From Streptomyces sp. ALI-76-A (GTDB lineage Bacteria; Actinomycetota; Actinomycetes; Streptomycetales; Streptomycetaceae), in the NCBI RefSeq assembly GCF_030287445.1, contig NZ_JASVWB010000004.1:186001-250000 (forward strand): a stretch of DNA of 64,000 bases, in the 5' to 3' direction. Shown here in pieces: positions 17,772 to 26,598 of the stretch. Within the stretch, counting starts at the first letter, position 1, and each line of letters opens with the position of its first letter. The notes under the pieces were generated by a model. The model was not told the DNA's origin, did not search any database, and was given only the letters and a program-made list of their open reading frames with translations. A program made the translations under genes and the position numbers.

Positions 17772-19451
17772 TCAACCCCGTTCGGCCATCGCCTCGGCGG
17801 TGATCTCGTGGGCCGCTTCCAGGGCTGCCGCGCGGTCGGTGGGGACGAGGCCGATCCGGGTGCGGCGGTCCAGGAGGTCGGACTCGTCGAGGGCTCCCTC
17901 GTGGCGTACCGCCCACAGCAGTTCGGCCCGGGTGACGGGGTGGCCCGGTGCCACGGGCTCGCGGAGGCGGGGATCGGTCGCGCCGAGGGCGTGGACGGCC
18001 GCGGCCTCGGTGCCGTACCGCGTGAGCAGGCGCCGGGGTGCGGGCACGCCGCCGAGGACGTGCGGTGCCGCGGCGCCGACGAGCGGGAGCGAGGCGGTGG
18101 GGGAGGGGCCGGCGTCGAGGCGGCGGGCGGCGACGGCGGCGTCGACGGCGTCCTCGGCCATCCGCCGGTAGGTGGTGAGCTTGCCGCCGACCACGGTGAC
18201 CACACCGTCGGGTGAGGTCAGCACCGCGTGCCGGCGGGAGAGGTCGGCGGTCCGGGCCGCCGTACCGGAGTGCGCCGCGGTGTCCAGCAGCGGGCGCAGA
18301 CCGGCGAACGTCCCGACGACGTCGGCGCGTCGCACGGGGACGTCCAGGACGGAGCCGAGGACGTCGAGCAGGAAGCCGATGTCCGTCTCGGGGGCCTCGG
18401 GCACGTCCGGGACGTCGCCCTCGACGGGTTCGTCGGTGAGCCCCACGTAGACCCGGCCGTCGCCCTGGGGCAGCACGAGGACGAAACGGCTGGTCTCCCC
18501 GGGGACGGGGATGTGCAGGCCCGTGGGGAGCGGGCCGAGGTGCTCCGCCCGCAGGACGAGGTGGGTGCCGCGCGACGGCCGTATCCGGATGCCGTCGACC
18601 AGGCCGCCCGCCCACACGCCGGCGGCGCTGATCACCGCGCGGGCGCGGATGTGGCCCTCCTGGCCGGTGAGTTCGTCGCGCACCCGGGCACCGGAACCGG
18701 TGAGTTCCAGGGCCCGTACACGGGTCAGGACACGGGCACCGTGCGCGGCGGCGGTGCGGGCGAGCGCGGTCACCAGCCGGGCGTCGTCGGTGAGGCGGCC
18801 GTCCCAGGACAGCAGGCCGCCGCGCAGGCCGCCGGAACGCAGCGCCGGAGCCAGCTGGCGGGTCTCCACCGCGGACAGCCGGCGCGGTGCGGGCAGGGTG
18901 GCCCGGGCCGTGCGGGCCGCCAGGCGCAGGGTGTCACCGGCCCGGAGACCCGCCCACGTCAGGGCGGCCCGGCCGTGCGGGACCAGCCCGGTCAGCGGCA
19001 GCACGAACGGCTGGGCGCGCACCAGGTGCGGCGCGGTGCGTTCCATCAGCACCCCGCGCTCGACCGCGCTCTCGTGCGCCACACCGAGCTGCCCGGACGC
19101 CAGGTAGCGCAGCCCGCCGTGGATGAGTTTGGAGCTCCAGCGGGAGGTGCCGAACGCCAGGTCGTGCGCGTCGACGGCGACCACGTCCAGGCCGCGGGCG
19201 GCGGCGTCCAGGGCGGCTCCCGCGCCGGTCGCGCCGAGGCCGACGACCAGGACGTCCACGACGGGTCCTTCGACCGTGGCGGCCAGTTCACGCGCGCGCC
19301 GGGCGGCGGACAGGGACGACGACCGGGACGGGGAGGATCCGGACGACGGCGATCGGGACGAGGACGACCGGGACGGGAACGACGGCGAGGCCGGAGGGCC
19401 GCTGCCCGGGCCACCGCTCGAGCCACCGCCCGGGCCACTGCTCGGGCTCAT
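17772..19451 (-). CDS. glpD: GlpD-type FAD glycerol-3-phosphate dehydrogenase
   Basis: 559-residue flavoprotein predicted to oxidise sn-glycerol 3-phosphate to dihydroxyacetone phosphate at the membrane, passing electrons to quinone. The FAD site VVDVLVVGLGATGAGAA is near residue 65, then FGTSRWSSKLIHGGLRYL, SAAGVWAG, GRVYVGLTDEP and GGKLTTYRRMAE follow as in GlpD, ending in the family C-terminal domain. The first 50 residues are an unusual Ser/Pro/Gly low-complexity tail. ATG 19451 overlaps the TetR stop (ATGA), so the regulator and enzyme are co-translated. Its neighbours make DHAP supply for ether-lipid-like chemistry an alternative to glycerol catabolism. Confidence 0.9.
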   Translation of the reverse strand: MSPSSGPGGGSSGGPGSGPPASPSFPSRSSSSRSPSSGSSPSRSSSLSAARRARELAATVEGPVVDVLVVGLGATGAGAALDAAARGLDVVAVDAHDLAFGTSRWSSKLIHGGLRYLASGQLGVAHESAVERGVLMERTAPHLVRAQPFVLPLTGLVPHGRAALTWAGLRAGDTLRLAARTARATLPAPRRLSAVETRQLAPALRSGGLRGGLLSWDGRLTDDARLVTALARTAAAHGARVLTRVRALELTGSGARVRDELTGQEGHIRARAVISAAGVWAGGLVDGIRIRPSRGTHLVLRAEHLGPLPTGLHIPVPGETSRFVLVLPQGDGRVYVGLTDEPVEGDVPDVPEAPETDIGFLLDVLGSVLDVPVRRADVVGTFAGLRPLLDTAAHSGTAARTADLSRRHAVLTSPDGVVTVVGGKLTTYRRMAEDAVDAAVAARRLDAGPSPTASLPLVGAAAPHVLGGVPAPRRLLTRYGTEAAAVHALGATDPRLREPVAPGHPVTRAELLWAVRHEGALDESDLLDRRTRIGLVPTDRAAALEAAHEITAEAMAERG

Positions 19452-20044
19452 GGTGTGAGGGTCCTCTCCAGGACGGTCCGCAGTTCCCCGAGGAAGGCCG
19501 CGCCGGTCAGCTCGGCGTCGTCCTCGTCGGTCATGGTCCGCAGGGACAGGGTGAAGGACTGCACGATCAGCAGCACGGAGCGTGCCTGCCGCTCGACGTG
19601 GCCCGGGCGCACCGACCCGTCGGCGTGGCCGTCCCGCAGCGCCTCGGCGAGCAGCTCCAGCAGGGCGATCTGACTGGCGCCGCGCCGGTCCAGCACGTAG
19701 GGCAGGAGCAGTTCGGGATCGACGTCGACGATCTTGCGGAACAGGGGATGGGCGCGGAAGGCCTCCACCCCGGCCACCAGCCCGTCGACGATCAGCGTCC
19801 GCGCGTCCGTTCCGGGGCGCGGTTCGGGCATGGCCCGGGTGGCCACGCCGACCCACTCCCGGGTCATGAGATCGCCGACCAGGGTCCGGACGTCGGGCCA
19901 GCGGCGGTACAGGGTCATCCGGGAGACCCCGGCGCGGCGGGCCACGTCGGTCAGCGTGGTGCGGCGGACCCCGACGGCCAGGACGCAGTCGCGTACCGCG
20001 TCGAGGACCGCGTCGTGCGCGTTGTTGTGACGAATAGGCGTCAT
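19448..20044 (-). CDS. TetR-family repressor of the lipid cassette
   Basis: 198-residue TetR-type regulator. The HTH is at about residues 29-50 (RTTLTDVARRAGVSRMTLYRRW), followed by an all-helical ligand domain. It is coupled by ATGA to glpD and divergent from the AGPS-like gene at 20170. The near-palindrome TGTGTCACAGTGTAAC (20044-20059) overlaps its start codon and is the likely operator, giving autorepression and control of both directions. A close match occurs upstream of the accD/fadD/pks operon at 39497. The ligand is probably an acyl compound, but that is inference. Confidence 0.92.
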   Translation of the reverse strand: MTPIRHNNAHDAVLDAVRDCVLAVGVRRTTLTDVARRAGVSRMTLYRRWPDVRTLVGDLMTREWVGVATRAMPEPRPGTDARTLIVDGLVAGVEAFRAHPLFRKIVDVDPELLLPYVLDRRGASQIALLELLAEALRDGHADGSVRPGHVERQARSVLLIVQSFTLSLRTMTDEDDAELTGAAFLGELRTVLERTLTP

Positions 20045-20059
20045 GTGTCACAGTGTAAC
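20044..20059. promoter_or_regulatory. Putative TetR operator
   Basis: TGTGTCACAGTGTAAC contains an imperfect dyad, GTGTCAC and GTGTAAC around a central A. It touches the start codon of the divergent TetR gene, so a bound repressor would block its promoter. The same 16-mer occurs with two changes at 39497-39512. Confidence 0.6.
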
Positions 20060-20169
20060 GCGCCGCGACCCGGAGGGAACCCGCTCGGGACCGCCCGGAC
20101 GGCCCGGACCCCAGGGACGGGCCCGTGCGACGGCAGTACTGGAATCGACCGACCGTGAGGACGACAGGC

Positions 20170-21819
20170 ATGGACATGCTGTGGAGTGGCTGGGGCGACC
20201 CGGCGAGGGCCCAGCCGTTGCCGGACACGGTGGCCGGGCTGTTGCGCGACCTGCTCGGCGTCCAGCCGCGCGGCACGCGGCCGGTCACCCTCGCGGAGAT
20301 CCCCGTCCCGCCCTCGTCGCTGCCCCCGGCCGCGCTGCGGTCCCTGTCGGCCGCCGTCGGCGGCGGGGAACACGTGCGCACCGACGCCGAGACCCGGATC
20401 CGGCACACCCGCGGCAAGTCCACCCCCGACCTGCTGCGGATACGGGACGGCGACGTCGACGACGTCCCGGCGGCGGTCGTCCTCCCGGCGGGCCACGACG
20501 AGGTGCTCGCGGTGCTGCGGACCTGTGCCCAGCACCACCTGGCCCTCGTCCCGTTCGGCGGCGGCACCTCCGTGGTCGGCGGCCTCACCCCCGGCCGGCG
20601 GAGCGCGTTCGTCGCCCTGGACCTGCGCCGCATGGACCGCCTGCTCGCCCTCGACCCGGTCTCCCGCACCGCCACCCTGCAGCCCGGCCTGCGCGCCCCG
20701 CAGGCCGAGGAACTCCTGGCCGCACACGGCTTCACCCTCGGCCACTTCCCCCAGTCCTACGAGTGGGCCACCATCGGCGGCTTCGCCGCCACCCGCTCCA
20801 GCGGACAGGCGTCCGCGGGGTACGGACGCTTCGACGAGATGGTTCTCGGACTCACCCTCGCCACCCCCGAAGGCACCCTGGACACGGGCCGCGCCCCGCG
20901 CTCGGCCGCCGGACCCGACCTGCGCCAGCTGATCCTCGGCTCCGAGGGAGCGTTCGGCGTCATCACCTCCGTGACCGTCCGGATCCGCCCCGTCCCGCAG
21001 TTCCGCCGCTACGAGGGCTGGCACTTCGCCTCCTTCGCGGACGGCACCGCCGCCCTGCGCCGGCTCGCCCAGGACGGGCCGCGCCCCACGGTCCTGCGGC
21101 TGTCCGACGAGACCGAGACCCTCGTCGGCCTCGCCCAGCCCGACGCCCTCGGGACCTCGCCCGCGCCGCGGCCCGACGGCCTCCCGTCGGCACGGGAGGC
21201 CGACGGCTCCTCATCCCCACCGCGGCCCGACGGCTGCACGGCCGTCGCCGGCTTCGAGGGCACGGAGGAGGACACCGCGTACCGCCGGGACCGGGCCGCC
21301 GAGATCCTGCGCGACTGCGGTGGAACTCCCCTCGGCGCGGAACCGGGACGGCGCTGGGCCCACGGCCGCTACACCACCCCCTATCTGCGCGACTCCCTCC
21401 TCGACGCCGGGGCCTTCGTGGAGACCCTGGAGACGGCGGCCTTCTGGTCCCGCGTCCCCGGCCTGTACGCGGCCGTCCGGGAAGCGCTCACCGCCACCCT
21501 CACCGAGGCGGGCACCCCGCCCCTGGTCATGTGCCACATCTCCCACGTCTACGAGAACGGCGCCTCGCTGTACTTCACCGTCGTCTCGGCCCAGGGCGAC
21601 GAGCCCGTGGCCCACTGGACCCCCGCCAAGCACGCCGCGAACGACGCGATCCTCGCCGCGGGCGGCACCATCAGCCACCACCACGGCGTGGGCACCGACC
21701 ACCGCGACTGGTACGTCCGGGAAGCCGGCGCCCTCGGTGCGGACGCCCTGCGCGCGGTCAAACGGCGCCTGGACCCGGCCGGGCTGCTCAACCCCGGGGT
21801 GCTGCTGCCCGCGGACTGA
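20170..21819 (+). CDS. FAD-binding alkyl-DHAP-synthase-like oxidase
   Basis: 549-residue flavoenzyme of the FAD_binding_4/VAO family, closest in motifs to alkyldihydroxyacetonephosphate synthase: RHTRGKSTPDLLR at the N-terminus, PFGGGTSVVGGL, YEWATIGGFAATRSSGQ as FAD-binding segments, GYGRFDEMVLGL, and HISHVYENGA followed by the HHHGVG active-site motif. AGPS swaps the acyl chain of acyl-DHAP for a fatty alcohol to form an ether bond. A Pro/Ser-rich insertion with repeated PRPDG is at about residues 345-370. It is divergent from TetR/glpD, whose product DHAP fits the same pathway. D-lactate-type dehydrogenase is the alternative. Confidence 0.85.
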   Translation: MDMLWSGWGDPARAQPLPDTVAGLLRDLLGVQPRGTRPVTLAEIPVPPSSLPPAALRSLSAAVGGGEHVRTDAETRIRHTRGKSTPDLLRIRDGDVDDVPAAVVLPAGHDEVLAVLRTCAQHHLALVPFGGGTSVVGGLTPGRRSAFVALDLRRMDRLLALDPVSRTATLQPGLRAPQAEELLAAHGFTLGHFPQSYEWATIGGFAATRSSGQASAGYGRFDEMVLGLTLATPEGTLDTGRAPRSAAGPDLRQLILGSEGAFGVITSVTVRIRPVPQFRRYEGWHFASFADGTAALRRLAQDGPRPTVLRLSDETETLVGLAQPDALGTSPAPRPDGLPSAREADGSSSPPRPDGCTAVAGFEGTEEDTAYRRDRAAEILRDCGGTPLGAEPGRRWAHGRYTTPYLRDSLLDAGAFVETLETAAFWSRVPGLYAAVREALTATLTEAGTPPLVMCHISHVYENGASLYFTVVSAQGDEPVAHWTPAKHAANDAILAAGGTISHHHGVGTDHRDWYVREAGALGADALRAVKRRLDPAGLLNPGVLLPAD

Positions 21820-21946
21820 CCCGCGGGCAGCCGGCGGAAACCCGCGCTCCGCCGGCGGACCGACCCGAGCCGGGCCTGGTGGACGGCCCCCACCGAGCGC
21901 GGGGGACCGACCTGCCTCCAGCGCGCCCTACGATCCCAGGGCCCGC

Positions 21947-21994
21947 ACGCCCACGCCGCGAACCGGCCCCACGCCCACGCCGCGAACCGGCCCC
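21947..21994. repeat. Perfect 24-bp tandem duplication
   Basis: Units 21947-21970 and 21971-21994 are identical and lie in the 277-bp gap between the AGPS-like gene and the lipid kinase. The unit ends in GCGAACCGGCCCC. It may alter spacing or RNA folding between the two genes. Confidence 0.9.
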
Positions 21995-22096
21995 ACGCCC
22001 CTTCGCCCCGACAGCCCGCCCCTTCCCCACCTCCGCCCACCCCCGCTCCCGCTCCCATCACCGGCCCTCGACCCCGTCAGCCCCGGAGGCATCCGC

Positions 22097-22978
22097 ATGC
22101 GACAGTTCACCGCCGTCGTCAACCCCACCGCGGGTGGCTCCGCCGGCGCCGCGGCCCTGCTCGCGGTGGCACGGCTGCTGCGGGAGGCGGGTGCCGGGCT
22201 GGACACCGAGTACAGCCGCAGCCTCGGCCACGCCCAGGACCTCGCCCGGCAGGCGGGGGAGCGGGGAAAGGCGGTCCTCGCCGTCGGCGGCGACGGGATC
22301 ACCGGCCGGATCGGCGGAGCCCTCAGCGGCACCGGCGCCCTGTTCGGGATCGTCCCGGCCGGCCGCGGCAACGACTTCGCCCGGGCGCTGGGACTGCCCA
22401 CCGACCCGGACGCCCTGGCCCGCATCCTGCTGCACCACGCGCCCCGTCCGGTGGACACCATCGAGGTGCGTTCCGCGTTCCACGACCACGTGGTCGTGCT
22501 CGGCAGCGTGTACGCCGGCGTCGACGCGGTGGCCAACCGCCACGCCAACCACGCGCGCCTCCTGCGCGGCACCGCCTCCTACTACGCGGGCGGCCTCCGG
22601 GCGGTCGCCACCTGGCGGCCGGCGCGCTACCGGGTCACCGTCGACGGGGAGGAACACCCGCACACCGGCTACACGGTGGTGGCCGCCAACTCCGGCTACT
22701 ACGGCTCCGGCCGCCTCATCGCCCCCGACGCCCGCCTCGACGACGGCCTGCTGGACGTCGTGCTGATCCGCGAGGCACCGCGCCGGCTGTTCTTCGCCCT
22801 GATGAACGAGCTGCGGTCCGGTACCCACGTGCGCCGTCCCGAGGTACACGTCCTGCGGGGCAGGGAGATCCGTGTCGAGGCGGACCGCCCGGTGCCCTAC
22901 GGCGCCGACGGCGAGGTCGACGCCGTCCTGCCCGTCACCGTGAAGGTACTGCCCGGGGCACTGCGCGTGCTGTGCTGA
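22097..22978 (+). CDS. Diacylglycerol/lipid kinase, DagK-YegS family
   Basis: 293-residue lipid kinase phosphorylating diacylglycerol or a related lipid with ATP. It has VVNPTAGG at the N-terminus, the nucleotide-binding AVGGDGITGRIGGAL (GGDGT-like, here GGDGI), GIVPAGRGNDFARALG and the C-terminal YGADGE. CCGGAGG lies 7 bases before ATG 22097. The gene follows the AGPS-like gene on the same strand and completes a phospholipid-headgroup-ready cassette: DHAP supply, ether formation and lipid phosphorylation. Confidence 0.92.
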   Translation: MRQFTAVVNPTAGGSAGAAALLAVARLLREAGAGLDTEYSRSLGHAQDLARQAGERGKAVLAVGGDGITGRIGGALSGTGALFGIVPAGRGNDFARALGLPTDPDALARILLHHAPRPVDTIEVRSAFHDHVVVLGSVYAGVDAVANRHANHARLLRGTASYYAGGLRAVATWRPARYRVTVDGEEHPHTGYTVVAANSGYYGSGRLIAPDARLDDGLLDVVLIREAPRRLFFALMNELRSGTHVRRPEVHVLRGREIRVEADRPVPYGADGEVDAVLPVTVKVLPGALRVLC

Positions 22979-23130
22979 GCCCGCCGGCCGGCGTCCGTGC
23001 CGGGCTCCGAGTGTCTCCGCCGGCGACGGGCGCGACGGGCGGTGGACCGCACTGGAAGACGGCCCGGCCGGTGTCGTCCGCCCGGTCCGCGCGGTGCTCA
23101 TCGACGTCACGCCCCACGTAACCTCTTCCT

Positions 23131-24087
23131 GTGCCCGCACCCCGCCCGCATCGCGTCGCCGTCCTGGTGCTCGAAGGTGCGAAGCCGCTCGACGTCGGCA
23201 TTCCCGCTCAGGTGTTCACGACCCGCGCGAGCATGCCGTACGAGGTGCGGGTGTGCGGGGCGACACCCGGGCTCGTGACCGGCGGCGACGGCCTCGCGTA
23301 CTCCGTCGCCCATGGTCTCGACGCGCTCGCCTGGGCCGACATCGTCTTCGTCCCCGGCTACCGGTTCCCGGACCGTGACGACCCGCCGCGGGCCGTCGTC
23401 GACGCCCTGATCGCCGCCCACGACCGGGGCGCGCGGCTCGCCGCCATCTCGACGGGCGCCTTCGCGCTCGCCGCCACGGGCCTGCTCGACGGCAGGCGTG
23501 CCACGACGCACTGGCACTACACGCGGGCACTCATGGCCAGACATCCGCTCGTCCAGGTCGACGAGAACGTGCTGTTCGTCGACGAGGGCAGCGTGCTCAC
23601 CTCGGCCGGCGCCGCCTCCGGCATCGACCTGTGCCTGCACATCCTGCGCGGCGACCTCGGAGTGGCGGCGTCCAACCACGCGGCCCGGCGCCTGGTCGCC
23701 GCCCCCTACCGCAGCGGCGGCCAGGCCCAGTACGTGCCGCGCAGCGTCCCCGAGCCGCTCGGCGAGCGGTTCGCCGCCACCCGCGAGTGGGCGCTGCGCC
23801 GGCTCGGCGAGCCCCTCACCCTCGACCTACTGGCGCGGCAGGCGGGGGTCTCGCCGCGCACGTTCTCCCGCCGCTTCGTCGAGGAGACCGGCTGCACACC
23901 GATGCAGTGGGTGATGCGTGCCCGCGTCGACCTCGCCCGCGAACTGCTCGAACGGTCGCAGCGCGGTGTCGAACAGATCGCCGCCGACGTCGGGCTCGGC
24001 ACCGGCGCGAACCTGCGCCTGCACTTCCAGCGCATCCTCGGCACCACACCGAGCGAGTACCGGCGCACCTTCACCCGGGGCGAGTGA
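23131..24087 (+). CDS. AraC-family regulator with DJ-1/PfpI sensor domain
   Basis: 318-residue FtrA-like regulator. Residues 8-170 form a DJ-1/PfpI (GATase1-like) domain; the nucleophile elbow reads AISTGAFALA, so the usual Cys is Thr here and the domain probably senses rather than catalyses. The C-terminal AraC double HTH has DLLARQAGVSPRTFSRRF and QIAADVGLGTGANLRLHFQR. GTG 23131 is the start. The divergent or target gene is not obvious; GAPDH follows 108 bp downstream. Confidence 0.92.
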   Translation: MPAPRPHRVAVLVLEGAKPLDVGIPAQVFTTRASMPYEVRVCGATPGLVTGGDGLAYSVAHGLDALAWADIVFVPGYRFPDRDDPPRAVVDALIAAHDRGARLAAISTGAFALAATGLLDGRRATTHWHYTRALMARHPLVQVDENVLFVDEGSVLTSAGAASGIDLCLHILRGDLGVAASNHAARRLVAAPYRSGGQAQYVPRSVPEPLGERFAATREWALRRLGEPLTLDLLARQAGVSPRTFSRRFVEETGCTPMQWVMRARVDLARELLERSQRGVEQIAADVGLGTGANLRLHFQRILGTTPSEYRRTFTRGE

Positions 24088-24195
24088 CCCGGGCCCGGCA
24101 CCGCGTGGCGGGATCCTCGTGAACCGTGGCGATCCCGCCACTGTCAGCGGCGGGAGCCGCGGGCGAGCCTGGTGGCGAAGGGAAGGGACTCACTC

Positions 24196-25194
24196 ATGAC
24201 TCGTATCGCCATCAACGGATTCGGCCGCATCGGACGCACTGTGGTGCGGGCACTGCTGGAGCGCGGCAGCGCCCTCGAACTCGTCGCCGTCAACGACCTG
24301 ACGGAGCCCGCCGCTCTCGCCCGGCTGCTCGCCTACGACAGCACGGCCGGCCGGCTCGGGCGCCCGGTGACCGTGGACGGGGACGCCCTCGTCGTCGACG
24401 GCCGTCGGATCACGGTGCTGGCCGAGCGCGAACCGGCGCGGCTGCCGTGGGCGGAACTCGGCGTCGACATCGTCCTGGAGGCCACCGGCCGCTTCACCTC
24501 GGCCGAGGCCGCCCGGGCCCACCTCGACGCGGGCGCGAAGAAGGTGCTCGTCGGCGCGCCGTCGGACGGCGCCGACGTCACGCTCGCGTTCGGGGTCAAC
24601 ACCGACGCCTACGACCCGGCCGTGCACACGGTCGTCTCGAACGCCTCCTGCACCACCAACGCGCTCGCGCCGCTGGCCAAGGTGCTGGACGACCTCGCCG
24701 GTATCGAACACGGCTTCATGACGACCGTGCACGCCTACACGCAGGAGCAGAACCTCCAGGACGGTCCGCACCGCGACGCCCGTCGCGCCCGGGCCGCCGG
24801 CGTCAACATCGTGCCGACCACGACCGGCGCCGCCAAGGCGATCGGCCTGGTGCTGCCGAACCTGGACGGCAAGCTGTCGGGCGACTCGATCCGCGTGCCG
24901 GTGCCGGTGGGCTCGATCGTCGAGCTCAACACGGCCGTCGCCCGTGACGTGACGCGCGACGACGTGCTGGCGGCCTACCGCGCCGCGGCGCAGGGGCCGC
25001 TCGCCGGCGTCCTCGAGTACTCGGACGACCCGCTCGTCTCCTCGGACATCGTGGGCAATCCCGCCTCGTCGATCTTCGACTCGGCCCTCACCCGCGTCGA
25101 CGGCCGCCACGTCAAGGTCGTCGCCTGGTACGACAACGAGTGGGGCTTCTCCAACCGGGTGATCGACACGCTCGAGTTCCTCGCCACTCGCTGA
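24196..25194 (+). CDS. gap: Type I glyceraldehyde-3-phosphate dehydrogenase
   Basis: 332-residue cytoplasmic enzyme oxidising glyceraldehyde 3-phosphate to 1,3-bisphosphoglycerate. The Rossmann motif AINGFGRIGRTVVRAL, NAD-selecting AVND (D34), catalytic SNASCTTN (C152) and the C-terminal WYDNEWGFSNR are all intact. D34 favours NAD. It lies outside a pgk-tpi cluster, so it is probably an additional copy. GAAGGGA is 9 bases before ATG 24196. Confidence 0.95.
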   Translation: MTRIAINGFGRIGRTVVRALLERGSALELVAVNDLTEPAALARLLAYDSTAGRLGRPVTVDGDALVVDGRRITVLAEREPARLPWAELGVDIVLEATGRFTSAEAARAHLDAGAKKVLVGAPSDGADVTLAFGVNTDAYDPAVHTVVSNASCTTNALAPLAKVLDDLAGIEHGFMTTVHAYTQEQNLQDGPHRDARRARAAGVNIVPTTTGAAKAIGLVLPNLDGKLSGDSIRVPVPVGSIVELNTAVARDVTRDDVLAAYRAAAQGPLAGVLEYSDDPLVSSDIVGNPASSIFDSALTRVDGRHVKVVAWYDNEWGFSNRVIDTLEFLATR

Positions 25195-25223
25195 CCAGGC
25201 CGGGGCGGTGCCCCGTGACGGTC

Positions 25224-25475
25224 TCAGATGATCGTCTCGCCGTCGTGGGTCCCGCCCTGGCAGCGCACGGTGTACGAGTTCGCGCCCTGCCCGTCCGCCG
25301 TGACGATGATCATGCCGCCCCCCTGCACGCACTCCGCGGCGGAGATGTCGGCCGGTGCGTGCGCGGCACCGCGGACGGTGGGACCGGGGGCCGACGGCAC
25401 GGCGGCGTGCGCGGAGCCGGCGGACAGCGCCGCCACGGTCAGCGCCGCGGCCAGGACAGGAGGCGACACGTTCAT
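25224..25475 (-). CDS. Small secreted protein, 83 aa
   Basis: 83-residue exported protein with a clear signal peptide (MNVSPPVLAAALTVAALSAGSAHA) and a mature chain of about 57 residues. Two cysteines (AAECVQGGG and TVRCQGG) likely form a disulfide. AAGGAG precedes ATG 25475. Its length and cysteine pattern resemble small secreted streptomycete proteins of unknown role. Confidence 0.8.
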   Translation of the reverse strand: MNVSPPVLAAALTVAALSAGSAHAAVPSAPGPTVRGAAHAPADISAAECVQGGGMIIVTADGQGANSYTVRCQGGTHDGETII

Positions 25476-25565
25476 GAGGGTCTCCTTCTCGACTCCTGCG
25501 CACCGGTGCCGTACCGGCGTCACCAGCGCGACGGCCCGCCGCCACCGGCGGCGGGCCGCCGCGAC

Positions 25566-26429
25566 TCAGCCGGTGAAGAACTCCGCCAGGGCGTCGGCCA
25601 GCGGCCCGGGAGCCTGCTCCGCCACGTGGTGCCCGGAGTCGATCCCGTGTCCGCGTACGTCGTCGGCCCAGTCGCGCCAGATGGCCACCGGATCGCCGTA
25701 GAGCTGCTCCAGGTCGTCCCGCAGCGACCACAGCACCAGGGCGGGGCACCGGATCCGGACGCCCGCGGCCCGGTCGGCCTCCTCGTCCCGCGCGTCGACG
25801 GTGAGGCCCGCGCGATAGTCCTCCAGCATGGCGCGCACCACGCGGGGATCGCGGGTGGCGGCGCGCCACTCGTCGTGGTTCTCCTGGCCCATCTCCCGCG
25901 GGTCACCCCGGTACCAGCTGTCGGGATCGGCGGTGATGACCCGTTCCGGGATCTCCGGCTGGGCGAAGAAGAACCAGTGCCACCACTGCGTGGCGAACCG
26001 CGCGTCGACGCGCGACAGGTGCTCCGTCAGCGGCAGGCCGTCCAGGAAGGCCACCCGTGACACGGCCTCGGGGTGGTCCAGGGTCAGGCGCAGGGCGACC
26101 GGGGCACCCCGGTCGTGTCCGGCCACCCCGAACCGGTCGTGTCCGAGTGCCCGCATCACCCGCGCCATGTCCCCGGCGACGGCGCGCTTGGAGTGGGCGG
26201 TGTGGTCCGGGGTGGGCTCGGGCCCGCGCGAGCGGCCGTATCCCCGCAGGTCCGGGCAGACGACCGTGAAGCCGCGCGCGACCAGCCGCGGCGCGACCCG
26301 ATGCCAGGTCGCCGAGGTGCGGGGGTGACCGTGCAGCAACAGGAGCGGCGGGCCCTGTCCGCCGTACCGCACGAAGATCGAGGCCTCGCCGACATCGATC
26401 GTCGTGGCACGGAAGCCGTCGAACATCAT
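25566..26429 (-). CDS. Alpha/beta hydrolase, fluoroacetate-dehalogenase-like
   Basis: 287-residue cytoplasmic hydrolase aligning over its length with fluoroacetate dehalogenases: LLLLHGHPRTS, GVAGHDRGA (nucleophile D106, R107), VAFLDGLP (D130), HW at 151-152, EDYRAG, IWRDWA and IDSGHHVAEQAP (H267). Asp-His-Asp rather than Ser-His-Asp fits dehalogenases or epoxide hydrolases. The second substrate-carboxylate arginine of characterised enzymes (HDRGAR) is Pro110 here, so haloacetate may not be the substrate. AGGAGG is 7 bases before ATG 26429. It is a single-gene unit. Confidence 0.85.
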   Translation of the reverse strand: MMFDGFRATTIDVGEASIFVRYGGQGPPLLLLHGHPRTSATWHRVAPRLVARGFTVVCPDLRGYGRSRGPEPTPDHTAHSKRAVAGDMARVMRALGHDRFGVAGHDRGAPVALRLTLDHPEAVSRVAFLDGLPLTEHLSRVDARFATQWWHWFFFAQPEIPERVITADPDSWYRGDPREMGQENHDEWRAATRDPRVVRAMLEDYRAGLTVDARDEEADRAAGVRIRCPALVLWSLRDDLEQLYGDPVAIWRDWADDVRGHGIDSGHHVAEQAPGPLADALAEFFTG

Positions 26430-26598
26430 CCCGTCGCCTCCTGCTCGCTCATGGGCCGCCCGGGGCCCGTGGGCCGGAAAGGTACGGCTTCCGGCTTCCC
26501 GGGAAGGGAAGCGGAATTCGTCGCCCGGTTTGGAAATCGCGCACACGGTTACCCGCCGTGGTGACACCGGAGTCGACTACGACTTGGAGTGATGGAGC

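Noticed and set aside
24190..25869. 559-codon minus-strand ORF over gap
   Set aside because: Shadow of the GAPDH gene joined to an out-of-frame part of the hydrolase gene.
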